A stretch of DNA of 64,000 nucleotides from Candidatus Korobacter versatilis (GCA_016185395.1 JACPNR010000009.1:62001-126000); one strand, 5' to 3'. Counted from the stretch's first letter, positions 1-9,140 are shown. A program made the numbers and translations. The notes: generated by a model from the letters alone, not told the origin.

Positions 1-2
1 GG

Positions 3-323
3 TACGCGCGCGTGCGGGGCAGAGCGAACAAGATGGCGGTCTGGCCCGAACTCACGGCGGAGCAGTCCAGCGCCGAATCACGGCTGCTGCTCGCTGCGTG
101 GAGCGAACTCGTGCTGGCCGCGGGCGAAGCCGGCCTCGACCGCTCCGTGAGCTACAAGAACAGCAAGGGCGAGCCATGGACGAGCACCGTCCGCGAGATC
201 ATCACCCACCTCACCATGCACGGAGCGCACCACCGCGGCCAGATCGCCACGCTGCTGCGCGAGAGCGGTCATGAGCCTGCTTACACGGATTACATCCACG
301 CCGTCCGCACCGGCAGGCTCTAG
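3..323 (+). CDS. DinB-like four-helix protein, 5' truncated by window edge
   Basis: The frame is open to the first bases of the window, so only the C-terminal part (about 106 residues) is present. The visible end has the DinB/YfiT-like pattern: a helix with a HxxHHRGQ-like sequence (residues MHGAHHRGQI) that usually supplies metal-binding histidines, followed by a short tail ending in a Tyr-Ile-His segment. DinB-family proteins are four-helix metal-binding enzymes, many acting as thiol-dependent S-transferases. The specific substrate cannot be read. The stop lies 71 bases before the next gene on the same strand. A GTG at base 12 could be read as a start, but it would cut the fold, so I treat the gene as partial. 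Confidence 0.75.
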   Translation, partial: YARVRGRANKMAVWPELTAEQSSAESRLLLAAWSELVLAAGEAGLDRSVSYKNSKGEPWTSTVREIITHLTMHGAHHRGQIATLLRESGHEPAYTDYIHAVRTGRL

Positions 324-394
324 CGGCAAACAGCCTTCCAGCGGCAGGACGCATCTATTCAAGGGCTGTCCGGCTCTTCAGCTCTTTCCTGCCC

Positions 395-1378
395 ATGACA
401 ACGAAACTCCACGTCGGCTCCATGCAGGCCGCAGTGCTGGTCGCGCCCCGCCACCTTGAGATCCGCGAGGTCCCTCGCCCCACGCCGGCCGCGGGACAGG
501 TGCGCGTGCGGCTGGAGGGCTGCGGCGTCTGCGCCTCGAACCTGGCGATGTGGGAGGGCATGCCGTGGTCGCGCTATCCCACCGCGCCGGGCGACATGGG
601 ACACGAAAGCTGGGGGACCATCGACGCAGTCGCTCGCGGCGTGACGAACGTCAAGGAAGGCGACCGGGTTGCGATGCTTTCCTATAAAGCCTACGCGCAT
701 TGCGACGTCGCGCCGGCCACCGCCGTGGTTGCGCTCCCCAAGTCGCTCGACGGCGCGCCTTTCCCTGGCGAGGCCTTCGGCTGCGCCATGAACATCTTCG
801 CGCGCAGCGACATCCAGCGTGGCCACACCGTCGCCATCGTCGGCATCGGCTTTCTCGGCGCCATCCTCACACGCCTCGCCGCGCAGGCCGGCGCGCGCGT
901 CATCGCCATCTCGCGCCGTCCGTATTCGCTTGCAGTCGCGAGCCAGATGGGGGCGCACGAGACCATTCCCATGGAGGACCATCACCGCATCATCGCGCGC
1001 GTCGCCGGCCTGACCAACGGCGCGATGTGCGAGCGGGTCATCGAGGCGGTCGGGAAACAGTGGCCGCTCGACCTCGCGGCCGAGCTGACCGCCACGCGCG
1101 CGCGGCTCATCGTGGCCGGTTACCACCAGGATGGCCCGCGCCAGGTCAACATGCAGCTCTGGAACTGGCGCGGACTCGACGTCATCAACGCGCACGAGCG
1201 TGAGCCGGAGCGCTACATCGCCGGCATGCGTGCGGCTGTCGCCGCGACCGAGGCCGGCGTGTTCGACCCCCGCGCGTTGTGCACTCATTCGTTCCCGTTG
1301 CAACAGCTCGGCGATGCGCTCGATGCGGCCCTCGAGCGTCCCGAGGGTTTCCTGAAAGCGGTGGTGCGGTGTGAGTGA
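395..1378 (+). CDS. Zinc-dependent medium-chain dehydrogenase (alcohol dehydrogenase-like)
   Basis: A 327-residue cytosolic NAD(P)-dependent oxidoreductase of the MDR superfamily. The GroES-like N-terminal half has a GCGVC segment (Cys43, Cys46) and a GHE triad near residue 70, matching catalytic zinc ligands. A Rossmann fold follows with GIGFLG at about 149-154. The four-Cys structural zinc lobe of classical alcohol dehydrogenases is missing, so it resembles the shorter polyol or sugar dehydrogenase branch. The stop overlaps the start of the next gene by 8 bases, implying translational coupling with the Gfo/Idh/MocA oxidoreductase. The pair probably oxidises a sugar or polyol; the substrate is unknown. 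Confidence 0.88.
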   Translation: MTTKLHVGSMQAAVLVAPRHLEIREVPRPTPAAGQVRVRLEGCGVCASNLAMWEGMPWSRYPTAPGDMGHESWGTIDAVARGVTNVKEGDRVAMLSYKAYAHCDVAPATAVVALPKSLDGAPFPGEAFGCAMNIFARSDIQRGHTVAIVGIGFLGAILTRLAAQAGARVIAISRRPYSLAVASQMGAHETIPMEDHHRIIARVAGLTNGAMCERVIEAVGKQWPLDLAAELTATRARLIVAGYHQDGPRQVNMQLWNWRGLDVINAHEREPERYIAGMRAAVAATEAGVFDPRALCTHSFPLQQLGDALDAALERPEGFLKAVVRCE

Positions 1379-2423
1379 GACACGGGCCATCCCTGCGCCG
1401 CTCGCGGGCGAGTCGCCTCCTACTGCTCGGCAAGTCTCGCGTCGCCCTCGTCTCGGCTTTCTTGGCGTCGGCTGGATCGGCCAGGACCGCATGCAGGCCA
1501 TCGCCAGCAGCGGCTCCGCGGAAGTAGCGCTCATCTGCGACGCCTCGCCGGAGATAGCCGGGAAAGCGCTCGCCACGGTTCCCGGCGCAGCTCCGGCTGC
1601 CTGCTTTCGCGACCTGCTCCGTGCCGGACTCGACGGTATCGTCATCGCTACGCCCAGCGCCTTGCATGCGGAACAATCGCTCGCCGCGCTCGAATCGGGC
1701 CTAGCAGTGTTCTGCCAAAAGCCGCTCGGACGCACCGCGGCCGAAGCCGGCGCCGTGATCGCTGCGGCCAGGCGCGCCCACAGACTCCTCGCCGTCGACT
1801 TCTCTTATCGCTTCACCGCCGCTTTGCAGACGGTCCGCGGCCTCGTGCGCTCGGGTGCATTGGGCGAGGTCTACGCCGCCAACGTGCTGTTCCACAACGC
1901 CTACGGACCGGACAAGCAATGGTTCTACGACCCGGCGCTCTCCGGCGGCGGCTGCGTGATGGACTTAGGCGTCCACCTGGTCGATGCCGCGCTCTGGATA
2001 CTGGGGTTTCCAGAAGTCACTGGTGTTTCCAGCCGTCTCTACGCCGGCGGCGCTCTGCTTCCCCCGCGTCCAGCGGTCGTCGAGGACTACGCCACCGCGC
2101 GCCTCGATCTTGCCGGCGGCGTTTCCGTGGACCTGGCTTGCTCCTGGCGCCTGCCCGTTGGGCAGGATTGCGTGATCGCCATCGAGTTCTACGGCACGAA
2201 GGGTGGCGCCGCTTTCCGGAACGTCGGCGGGTCGTTCTACGATTTCACCGCTGAACACTACGATGGCACGCGTCGCACCGCGCTGGCCGGGCCCCCGGAC
2301 GCATGGCCGGGACGCGCCCCCGTGGATTGGGCCGGGCGCCTCGCCGCCGGTGAGGGCTTCGATCCCGCCATCGAGCACGTCGTCTCGGTTGCCGGCGTAC
2401 TCGACTCCATCTACGGCCGCTAG
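1371..2423 (+). CDS. Gfo/Idh/MocA family oxidoreductase
   Basis: A 350-residue NAD(P)-binding oxidoreductase acting on sugars or cyclitols. The Rossmann nucleotide site GVGWIG lies at about residues 32-37, preceded by a 27-residue extension. The EKP motif typical of the family appears here as QKP (CQKPLGR), followed by the GGG-x3-DLGVH segment that carries the active-site histidine region. It starts with GTG inside the preceding dehydrogenase gene (8-base overlap). Its last 4 bases overlap the convergent aroA gene. Family membership is clear; the substrate is not. Confidence 0.88.
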   Translation: MSETRAIPAPLAGESPPTARQVSRRPRLGFLGVGWIGQDRMQAIASSGSAEVALICDASPEIAGKALATVPGAAPAACFRDLLRAGLDGIVIATPSALHAEQSLAALESGLAVFCQKPLGRTAAEAGAVIAAARRAHRLLAVDFSYRFTAALQTVRGLVRSGALGEVYAANVLFHNAYGPDKQWFYDPALSGGGCVMDLGVHLVDAALWILGFPEVTGVSSRLYAGGALLPPRPAVVEDYATARLDLAGGVSVDLACSWRLPVGQDCVIAIEFYGTKGGAAFRNVGGSFYDFTAEHYDGTRRTALAGPPDAWPGRAPVDWAGRLAAGEGFDPAIEHVVSVAGVLDSIYGR

Positions 2424-3718
2424 CGGATGGCCACTCTCTCGAGCAGTGAAAAAAAATCCGGGAACGAGATGCCCACGCAGTCCGCGCCGGTGATCGTGGT
2501 ATCACCCTCCGCGCCCAGCGCCGCTACCGCACACGCCATCGCGATGCGATGGTCGCCGGCAGGGTCGACCTTCGCGCCATGCGGTCGCTGCTTCCCCGCC
2601 ATGCGGAAGCCATCTTCAAACTCCTCGATTTGCACCCCCATCGCCCGCAGGTTCGTCGCCAGCACGGCGATGCGGTCCGACTCCTTCACCCGCAACTCAC
2701 GCGCGTCGCGCACCTCGATCCCGTCGTTGGTGTAGGCGGCGATTGCGCCCAGCACTGGCAACTCATCGATCAGTGCGGCAGTCTGCGCTCCGGCGATGCG
2801 CGCGCCGCTGAGCTTTCCGCCGGTGATCTGTACCGTCCCGACAAGCTCGCCATGCCGCTCCTCGACCTCGAGCATCCGTATCGTCGCGCCCATCCCCGCC
2901 AGCACGTCGAGGATGGCCGCCCGCGTGGGGTTCAGCAGCAGCCCATCAATCACCAGTCTGGATCCCGGAAGCATCGCCGCCGCGCACAGGAAGAACGCCG
3001 CCGAAGAAATATCCCCGGGGACGTAGGCGTCGATGGCATGCAGCGGCTGTCCACCGCGGATCGTGGTCCGGTTCCGTTCGCGTGTGACCTCTGCCCCGAA
3101 TGCGCGCAGCGCGAGCTCGCCGTGGTCGCGCGTGCGCTGCGGCTCCTCCACCGCCGTCACGCCTTCCGCCAACAGTCCCGCGAATAGCAGGCAGGATTTG
3201 ACCTGAGCGCTTGCGACGGTGAGCTGGTGCTCCACGCCATGCAGTGCCCCGCCGCGCACCTTTAACGGCGGCCGTCCGCCATCTTCTCCCGCGATGGACG
3301 CACCCATGCGGCCCAACGGCTCGATGATCCGCGCCATCGGGCGCCGCGAGAGCGATCCGTCCCCGCGCATCTCGGTCGCGAACGGCTGCGCCGCCAGGAT
3401 GCCCGCGAGCATCCGCATGGTCGAACCGGAATTCCCGCAGTCGAGTGGCCCGGAGGGCTCCTTGAGACCCCGCCCTCTGCCCTCCACCTTCACCGTCCCG
3501 TCCGCATCTCGCACGACCGCGCACCCGAGCGCGGCCATGCAGCCCAGCGTGCTGGCGCAATCCGCGCCGGAGGCGAAGTTGCGCAACACCGACGTCCCGT
3601 CCGCGGTCCCGGCGAGCATGGCGTAGCGGTGCGCGATGGATTTATCTCCCGGCAAGCGCAGGCTTCCGCCGATCTGCCGCGCCGGCCTCACCACCACGTG
3701 TTTGCCTCCCACCGTCAT
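2420..3718 (-). CDS. aroA: 3-phosphoshikimate 1-carboxyvinyltransferase (EPSP synthase)
   Basis: The sixth step of the shikimate pathway, joining shikimate-3-phosphate and phosphoenolpyruvate in the cytoplasm. It is 432 residues, the normal length, with two inverse alpha-beta domains. Visible motifs are PGDKSIAHR near residue 23, GNSGSTMR, SRRPMARI, SAQVKS, RTRDHGE and LNPTR, with KESDR and DPAGDHRIAM in the C-terminal half. The combination GDKS, SAQxK, RxHxE and NxTR is what is described for class II enzymes rather than the enterobacterial class I type. The gene stands alone and converges on the preceding oxidoreductase with a 4-base overlap. Confidence 0.96.
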   Translation of the reverse strand: MTVGGKHVVVRPARQIGGSLRLPGDKSIAHRYAMLAGTADGTSVLRNFASGADCASTLGCMAALGCAVVRDADGTVKVEGRGRGLKEPSGPLDCGNSGSTMRMLAGILAAQPFATEMRGDGSLSRRPMARIIEPLGRMGASIAGEDGGRPPLKVRGGALHGVEHQLTVASAQVKSCLLFAGLLAEGVTAVEEPQRTRDHGELALRAFGAEVTRERNRTTIRGGQPLHAIDAYVPGDISSAAFFLCAAAMLPGSRLVIDGLLLNPTRAAILDVLAGMGATIRMLEVEERHGELVGTVQITGGKLSGARIAGAQTAALIDELPVLGAIAAYTNDGIEVRDARELRVKESDRIAVLATNLRAMGVQIEEFEDGFRMAGKQRPHGAKVDPAGDHRIAMACAVAALGAEGDTTITGADCVGISFPDFFSLLERVAIR

Positions 3719-3927
3719 ATCGCGTCAACGTCTTTCGGACATCACCCGAGTTGCCCGTCGGTAACCAAAATATCTCCGCCACCTGTTTCGGCAGGGACAA
3801 CTCTGCTCCACCAGACTCATCAGACCTTCGTAGCACTGGCGGTGTAACGCCGGTGCCGAGCGGTTCCAGGTCCTTGAGTCCCTGCCTCTTGAGTCCGGTC
3901 GCCCCTCGAATCATTCAGGGTAGACAC

Positions 3928-4947
3928 ATGCTTCACCGGGCTATCGTTGCATCTCTTCTTCTTTCGCTCTCGCTCGTTCCTGCCTTCGCGCAACACAACA
4001 GGGTAGGCGGCGCCAGTCCCTTGCAACAGATCGAAGGCGATCCGAACGCCACCGGCCTTGGCGGCAGCGTCCGCAGCGCCGATAACAAACCGGCTGCCGA
4101 TGTCCGCATCGAGGTCGTGAACGTGGCCACCGGCCAGACCGTCGGCGACACTTACACCCGCCAGAACGGGACCTTTGATATTAGCAACATCCCCAACGGA
4201 GCCTACGAGGTTCGTGCGGTGATGGGCTTTGACGAAGTCCGCGAGCGCGTCGACACGCGTGGCGGAGGCGCCACCGTCAACCTGCGCTTCCAGCGCAGCG
4301 AAGCAACCGGCGCCGGCGGACGGCATACGGTTTCGGTCGCCCAGCTGAAAGTACCGGGCAAGGCGCGTGACGCTTTCAAAAAGGCGCAAAGTGCCATGGG
4401 CAAGCAGAAGCTCGACGACGCTTCGAGATTTGTCGAGGAGGCCCTCGCCGCTTATCCCGAATACAGCGACGCTCTCACCCTGCGCGGCGTCCTCAAACTG
4501 GATGCCGGCAGACCAGAAGACGCCTGCGAAGACCTCGACCACGCCATCAAGATCGATTCCGGCAATTCCATGGCGTACATCGCGATGGGCGCCGCCTACA
4601 ACCTGCTTTCGAAGTATGACGACGCGCTCCGCAGCATCGATCGCGGCGTCTCCCTCGCGCCCACCGCGTGGCAGGGATACTTCGAGATGGGCAAGGCCTT
4701 CCTCGGCAAGGGCACCTACGACGCCGCCCTGCGCCAACTGAACAAGGCCGAAGAACTGGGCCCCAAGGACTATGCCCTCATCCACTTGGTGAAGGCGCAC
4801 GCGCTGCTCGGGATGAAAAACTATTCTGAAGCCATGGCGGAACTGCAGTGGTACATCGAAAGAGCGCCCGCCGACCAGCAGTCCGCGCAAGCCAAGCAGA
4901 CGCTGGAGAAGGTCCGCTCGTTCGCGGCCGTCACTCCCGCGAAGTGA
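3928..4947 (+). CDS. Exported TPR protein with N-terminal carboxypeptidase-regulatory-like domain
   Basis: About 339 residues, starting at the ATG that opens a clean signal peptide (hydrophobic core LLLSLSLVPAFA followed by Q). Residues about 35-110 look like a beta-sandwich CarboxypepD_reg-like domain (pattern VxNVATGQT...NGTFDISNIPNGAYEVRA). From about residue 130 to the end there are four or more tetratricopeptide repeats. This architecture is common in exported proteins of Acidobacteriota and suggests a periplasmic or cell-surface scaffold. A bidirectional terminator directly follows the stop. A longer in-frame start at 3751 exists but would bury the signal peptide. Confidence 0.82.
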   Translation: MLHRAIVASLLLSLSLVPAFAQHNRVGGASPLQQIEGDPNATGLGGSVRSADNKPAADVRIEVVNVATGQTVGDTYTRQNGTFDISNIPNGAYEVRAVMGFDEVRERVDTRGGGATVNLRFQRSEATGAGGRHTVSVAQLKVPGKARDAFKKAQSAMGKQKLDDASRFVEEALAAYPEYSDALTLRGVLKLDAGRPEDACEDLDHAIKIDSGNSMAYIAMGAAYNLLSKYDDALRSIDRGVSLAPTAWQGYFEMGKAFLGKGTYDAALRQLNKAEELGPKDYALIHLVKAHALLGMKNYSEAMAELQWYIERAPADQQSAQAKQTLEKVRSFAAVTPAK

Positions 4948-4960
4948 CCCGCTGGAATAA

Positions 4961-4988
4961 AAAAGCCCTGCCGGCGGGCAGGGCTTTT
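4961..4988. terminator. Bidirectional Rho-independent terminator
   Basis: A perfect 12-bp stem (AAAAGCCCTGCC) with a GGCG loop, flanked by A-runs on one side and T-runs on the other, between two convergent genes (TPR protein and the small unknown protein). It can end transcription from both strands. Confidence 0.9.
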
Positions 4989-5001
4989 GTCTTTTCCGGA
5001 C

Positions 5002-5406
5002 TCAGCGGCGCGCTCCCGCCTCCGCCATCGTCTCCTTCAGCACGTCCGGCGGCACCTCGCGTAGCTGCAGGCTCACTTCGAACATCGGTGTCTCGGAGCC
5101 CCGCCCCCAGCGGTTGACTTCCCAATGCGCGCGCAAAGCTTTCAAGTCTACTCGCTGCGAAAGGTCGAGCAGTAGCGGATGCTGCCCGGCGTAGAACTTC
5201 TGCGGAAACACCGCCAGCGGCTTGGGTTCCCATGTGGTGCCATCCACCGAACCGATCACGCTGACGTCGAGCGCTTCTTGCTCCACGATCCTGGTGATGT
5301 CCAGCGTTAGTAAGAACACCTTGCCGGGGGCCGTGAGCGTAACGACAGGGCCGTCGCCCTTGGAGGTAAGCACCGTGCCGGCAGGGATCAGGTGAGTCTC
5401 TTTCAT
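5002..5406 (-). CDS. Small protein of unknown function, beta-rich
   Basis: 134 residues without a signal peptide or membrane segment. The sequence alternates hydrophobic and polar residues, with TAPGKVFLLTLDITRI and DVSVIGSVDGTTW segments, suggesting a beta-sandwich. I do not recognise a named family. It lies alone between two terminator-type hairpins, so it is probably its own transcription unit. Confidence 0.6.
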   Translation of the reverse strand: MKETHLIPAGTVLTSKGDGPVVTLTAPGKVFLLTLDITRIVEQEALDVSVIGSVDGTTWEPKPLAVFPQKFYAGQHPLLLDLSQRVDLKALRAHWEVNRWGRGSETPMFEVSLQLREVPPDVLKETMAEAGARR

Positions 5407-5469
5407 CGCGATGGATTGTAAATGCCCGGGAAGCTCTTTTTCAAAGCCCGTGCGGTCCCGCCAAAGTGA

Positions 5470-5495
5470 AAAGGCTGCCGTCGCCGGCAGCCTTT
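5470..5495 (-). terminator. Rho-independent terminator after the FecR-like gene
   Basis: An 11-bp stem AAAGGCTGCCG / CGGCAGCCTTT with a 4-base loop, 17 bases beyond the stop of the FecR-like gene on the minus strand. The T-rich side follows in that direction. Confidence 0.75.
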
Positions 5496-5511
5496 GGGTC
5501 CTAGATCCGGT

Positions 5512-6126
5512 TTACGGGACGAGGTGGCTGGTTTCCCCCGTGGTGTACCAAACGATCAATCCCGACGCAACGCCGATCAGGATGCCGGCAGCGGCCAGTT
5601 TCTTGTTGCTGTGTCCCTCGGCGTTGTTGTTGCTGTTCGAGTTCGCGTTCTGGAACATCTGCTGGCTGCCGGCCGCGAGCGGCGTGACCACGCCGGCGCG
5701 CGCTACGAGCAGCTTGCCGCTCGTTACTTTGATCTGTGTGGAATCCGCCGTGCGGCTCACCTGATACGCCGCCGGGCCTTCCGAGGGCGTGAGCGTGAGG
5801 TCGCCGACCTGCGCGGTGCCATTCGGAGACAGCGTCATGGCGGCGGCGCCCTGGTCGAGCGCAACCGAGCGCGGGCCCAGCGTCAGCGAGGAATTTGACG
5901 CCAACTGCACGGTCGCGTCCTTGCCGCTTAGCATCGCACCGGAGTCATTCCCCGTCTTCACCCGGTCGCCATCGAACACGGTGGAGACGCGCGTGACCTG
6001 GCTGTCGTTCACCAGGACGGTCCCGTTCGGTTCCAGCATCGCGGCCGCGTCCGCAAACACGTTGCCGGCAAGAAACACCACGAGTACGGCGATTGCAACG
6101 GCCCGAAATGCGATTCCTCGAGACAT
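5512..6126 (-). CDS. FecR-domain-like exported protein with C-terminal membrane segment
   Basis: 204 residues. The start was set at 6126 because GGAGG lies 9 bases upstream and a signal peptide (VAIAVLVVFLAGNVFADA) begins there; a longer reading to 6183 lacks this. The middle resembles FecR-type domains: a DGDRVKTGNDSGAML segment followed by repeated short beta motifs. Near the C-terminus is an Asn-rich linker and a single hydrophobic helix (LAAAGILIGVASGLIVWY). FecR-like domains in anti-sigma factors sense signals or bind surface ligands; no sigma factor is next to it, so its role is open. Confidence 0.7.
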   Translation of the reverse strand: MSRGIAFRAVAIAVLVVFLAGNVFADAAAMLEPNGTVLVNDSQVTRVSTVFDGDRVKTGNDSGAMLSGKDATVQLASNSSLTLGPRSVALDQGAAAMTLSPNGTAQVGDLTLTPSEGPAAYQVSRTADSTQIKVTSGKLLVARAGVVTPLAAGSQQMFQNANSNSNNNAEGHSNKKLAAAGILIGVASGLIVWYTTGETSHLVP

Positions 6127-6209
6127 TGAGGGTCCTCCACTACTTAGTCGCGAATGGTACGTTAGCGGCCACGCCCCGGTCAACGGGAAAGTCCTTCCCT
6201 TTTCGGCAC

Positions 6210-7460
6210 TTACAGCGAACTCATGTTGGCCAAAAACTCGCCGTTCGAGCGCGTCTTGCTGAGTTTATCGATCAGCAACTCCATCGCCTCCACCGGCGAC
6301 AGCGGGTTCAGCACCTTGCGCAGCACCCAGATGCGCGCCAGGTCTTCCTTGGGGATGATGAGCTCCTCCTTGCGCGTGCCCGAGCGCTGAATGTCGATGG
6401 CCGGAAACACGCGCTTATCGGAGAGCTTGCGGTCGAGGATGACCTCCGAGTTACCGGTGCCCTTGAACTCCTCGAAGATGACGTCGTCCATGCGGCTGCC
6501 GGTCTCGATCAGGGCCGTCGCGATGATGCTGAGCGAGCCGCCCTCCTCGATGTTGCGGGCCGCGCCAAAGAACCGCTTCGGCCGCTGCAGCGCGTTCGAA
6601 TCCACGCCGCCGGAGAGCACTTTGCCGCTCGGCGGCACGATGGTGTTGTAAGCGCGCGCCAGGCGCGTGATGGAATCCAGCAGGATGACCACGTCGCGCT
6701 TGTGCTCGACCAGCCGCTTGGCCTTTTCGATCACCATCTCGGCGACCTGCACGTGGCGCGCCGCGGGCTCGTCGAAGGTCGAGCTGATGACCTCGCCCTT
6801 CACCGAGCGCTGCATGTCCGTGACTTCTTCCGGACGCTCGTCGATGAGCAGCACGATGAGCACGACCTCCGGATGATTGGTGGTGATGGAATTAGCGATG
6901 TTCTGTAGGATCATCGTCTTGCCGGCGCGCGGCGGAGAGACGATCAGCGCGCGCTGGCCTTTGCCCAGCGGCGTGAGCAGGTCCATGACGCGCGCCCCGA
7001 TGTTCTCCCGCACGGTCTCGAGCTTCACCCGCTCCTGCGGATACAGCGGCGTCAGGTTGTCGAACAGGATCTTGTTGCGCGCTTCATCCGGCGATTCGAA
7101 GTTCACCGCCTCGATCTTGACCAGCGCGAAGTATTTCTCGCCTTCGTGCGGCGGTCGCACCTGGCCGCTCACCGTGTCGCCCGTCTTCAGGTCGAACTTG
7201 CGGATCTGCGAGGGCGAAACGTAGATGTCGTCGGGGCCAGGGAGATAGTTGTAGTCGGGCGAACGCAGGAAGCCGTAGCCATCCGGCAGTATCTCCAGGA
7301 CGCCTTCCGCGAAGATGTGCCCTTCCTTCTCGCTCTGGGCCTGCAGGATCTTGAAGATGAGGTCCTGCTTGCGGAGCCCGCTCGCACCGGGGAGGTCGAG
7401 CGACCGTGCGATCTTGGTCAGCTCCGTGATGTTCTTTTCTTTGAGTTCTGCGATTGTCAT
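6210..7460 (-). CDS. rho: Transcription termination factor Rho
   Basis: A hexameric RNA-dependent ATPase that ends transcription. The 416-residue protein is close to the E. coli length. In order: N-terminal helical Rho_N domain (about 1-45), cold-shock-like RNA-binding domain with GYGFLR near residue 65, then the RecA-type motor with Walker A SPPRAGKT, Walker [14 protein letters not shown], and [10 protein letters not shown] in the secondary RNA-binding loop region. I chose ATG 7460, which has AGGTG just upstream, over GTG 7466. There is no large insertion in the RNA-binding domain such as some actinobacterial Rho proteins carry. Confidence 0.97.
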   Translation of the reverse strand: MTIAELKEKNITELTKIARSLDLPGASGLRKQDLIFKILQAQSEKEGHIFAEGVLEILPDGYGFLRSPDYNYLPGPDDIYVSPSQIRKFDLKTGDTVSGQVRPPHEGEKYFALVKIEAVNFESPDEARNKILFDNLTPLYPQERVKLETVRENIGARVMDLLTPLGKGQRALIVSPPRAGKTMILQNIANSITTNHPEVVLIVLLIDERPEEVTDMQRSVKGEVISSTFDEPAARHVQVAEMVIEKAKRLVEHKRDVVILLDSITRLARAYNTIVPPSGKVLSGGVDSNALQRPKRFFGAARNIEEGGSLSIIATALIETGSRMDDVIFEEFKGTGNSEVILDRKLSDKRVFPAIDIQRSGTRKEELIIPKEDLARIWVLRKVLNPLSPVEAMELLIDKLSKTRSNGEFLANMSSL

Positions 7461-7586
7461 GTTCACCTGCGGTGGGATTTTTTTGGAAGAGGGGGGAAAG
7501 CGAGCGACGGACGCGCCAGCCAGACTCGGGAGGGTGGTGCGCTTCGCGGCGCTGGTGCGGAGGTGCCGGCGCGCCGCGAAGCAGTA

Positions 7587-7808
7587 TTATGCAGCCCGCT
7601 TGTGTGATTCTGCAAGCACTTCCGTGCGGCCCATCACGGTCTCGGGTTCCGCCACCGCCGCGCCCACCTTGGTCAGGATGTCGTTCATCGTGTCCTGGAT
7701 GCGGAGGCTCGGCTTGTGGAACCGGCGCGTGGCCTTGGACGCGAGCTGGCACAGCTCATAGCGGTTACGGACCGTCTTTACCGCCGGGAAAACCAGGTCA
7801 GAACGCAT
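7587..7808 (-). CDS. rpoZ: RNA polymerase omega subunit
   Basis: A 73-residue protein. The segment NRYELCQLASKATRRF fits the conserved N-terminal helix of omega, which clamps the C-terminus of beta-prime during polymerase assembly. The tail is shorter than in enterobacteria. It lies upstream of rho on the same strand with a 126-base gap, so two core transcription genes are adjacent. The family call rests on this one conserved stretch and on length. Confidence 0.75.
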   Translation of the reverse strand: MRSDLVFPAVKTVRNRYELCQLASKATRRFHKPSLRIQDTMNDILTKVGAAVAEPETVMGRTEVLAESHKRAA

Positions 7809-8141
7809 ATCGTGTCTCCTCTATCTGTTGCCGACCGCGCCCAGGAAGGCAGCTCAAGGACAATGAAGCCCGTAAACCGCTCAACTTGCCTGAGTTTCCT
7901 TGGGATAGTACGGTCTGCGCCAACCGTATAGATGCCCTAACGGCACCCTAAGTTGCTCTCTTTTTCGCTGGGCCGGCAAGTGTCAACTTGCGCCAGAGGG
8001 ACTTAGACTAAGTCCTGTTAACCGGTAAGTCAACAGTTTTGGGACCTGCGGCGTGCCCAGAGAGTAACTTCCAAGGCTTCACCGCCGAGGCGCCGAGGCC
8101 GCCGAGAAGACCCGTTTCACTTGTCAAAGAGCGAAAAGCTT
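7809..8141. other. Gene-free stretch upstream of rpoZ
   Basis: About 330 bases without a credible gene. It probably holds the rpoZ promoter on the minus strand (a TTGACA lies at 7981-7986, but I could not match it to a well-spaced -10). It also holds the 17-bp palindrome at 7999-8015 and a copy of the CCGAGG-type repeat at 8078-8110. Confidence 0.5.
7999..8015. repeat. Palindrome GGACTTA-GAC-TAAGTCC
   Basis: A perfect 7-bp inverted repeat with a 3-base centre, about 190 bases upstream of rpoZ. A closely related palindrome lies upstream of hrcA at 25640-25659. Confidence 0.7.
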
Positions 8142-8184
8142 TTCACACGAAGGACACGAAGGTCACACGAAGGGGCACGAAGGC
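8121..8184 (+). repeat. ACACGAAGG-type dispersed repeat, copy A
   Basis: Begins with TTGTCAAAGAGCGAAAAG, then tandem CACGAAGG units separated by short spacers. It ends 4 bases before the SDR stop codon. Copy B (9301-9355) shares both the leader and the tandem part; copies C (30625-30719) and D (35479-35547) have the tandem part in both orientations. Confidence 0.85.
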
Positions 8185-8187
8185 GGA

Positions 8188-8997
8188 TCACTTCCCTGCG
8201 GTGGCGGCCGCGACCGCTCCCCGGCCCGCCAGGAACCCGCCGTCGAGCACCAGCGACTGGCCGGTCATGAAGCTGGCGCGGTCCGAGCACATCCACAGGA
8301 CAGCCTCGGCCACCTCCATCGGCTTGCCGAAGCGCCCGATGGGATGCATCCCCACCGCGAACGGCCGGACCTCGGGCGCGCCGAACAGCCGCTCGCCCAT
8401 CGGCGTCTCGATGACCGCGGGACAGATCGCGTTGATCCGTATCCCCTGCGTGGCGGTCTCGAGCGCCGCGGCTTTCGTGAGCCCGATCACCGCGTGCTTC
8501 GACGCGCAGTAAGCCCCCGCGCCCGCCGCGCCGATCCATCCCGCCACCGACGCCATGTTGACGATGGCCCCGCGGCTTCCGTCGGGAGACGCAGCCTGCT
8601 TGAGCATCTGCCTTATCTCGTGCTTCAGGCACAGCCACATGCCCTTCAGGTTGATGTCGAGGACGGCGTCCCAGTCGGCTTCCGTCTGTTCCGCGACCGG
8701 CGCCCACATGCCTTCGATGCCGGCGTTGTTGAAGCCAATGTCCACGCGCCCGAACTTCGCGACCGCCTGCGCGAACAGGGCGGCGACGTCGGCGGCCTTG
8801 GCCACGTCCGTTTTGACGAAGATGCCCTCGCCGCCGGCAGCGCGGACCAGGTCGAGTGTCTCCTTGCCTTCCTTTTCGCGGCGCCCGGCGACAATTACCT
8901 TCGCGCCCGCCTGCGCGAACAGGATGGCCGTGTCGCGCCCGATGCCCGACGTCCCGCCGGTGATGACCGCGACCTTGTTTTCCAGTTCCTTCGTCAT
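8188..8997 (-). CDS. Short-chain dehydrogenase/reductase (SDR)
   Basis: 269 residues, a classical SDR. The NAD(P) motif TGGTSGIG is near residue 14, NNAG near 91, and the active-site Tyr-x3-Lys is seen as YCASK near 163. The C-terminal LVLDGGFLAG segment is typical. It reduces or oxidises an unknown small substrate in the cytosol. It stands alone, bracketed by two copies of the ACACGAAGG repeat, and a TTTCCGG-type repeat begins about 55 bases upstream of its start. Confidence 0.9.
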   Translation of the reverse strand: MTKELENKVAVITGGTSGIGRDTAILFAQAGAKVIVAGRREKEGKETLDLVRAAGGEGIFVKTDVAKAADVAALFAQAVAKFGRVDIGFNNAGIEGMWAPVAEQTEADWDAVLDINLKGMWLCLKHEIRQMLKQAASPDGSRGAIVNMASVAGWIGAAGAGAYCASKHAVIGLTKAAALETATQGIRINAICPAVIETPMGERLFGAPEVRPFAVGMHPIGRFGKPMEVAEAVLWMCSDRASFMTGQSLVLDGGFLAGRGAVAAATAGK

Positions 8998-9051
8998 GGC
9001 TCCTCCGAAGGACGAAGCGTAGTGATGTGGCGGCGCGGGGTCAACCGGATT

Positions 9052-9140
9052 CAGTTTCCGGTCTCCGGTTTCCGGTTTCCGGTCAACGGCACCACGGACG
9101 AAGGGCTGGGATCACCGCCGAGCTCGCCGAGAGCGCCGAG
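9052..9140 (+). repeat. Left composite repeat of the accessory island
   Basis: Two units: a 32-base unit of TTTCCGG repeats (9052-9083) and a CCGAG-rich unit (9112-9140). The same two units recur in the same order on the opposite strand at 13394-13323. By eye the 32-base units match at 28 positions in inverted orientation. Confidence 0.8.

Noticed and set aside
359-1735. Minus-strand ORF of 458 codons
   Set aside because: Opposite two well-supported oxidoreductase genes.
8121-8184. CRISPR-like tandem CACGAAGG units
   Set aside because: Units of 8-10 bases without spacers of constant length and no cas genes.
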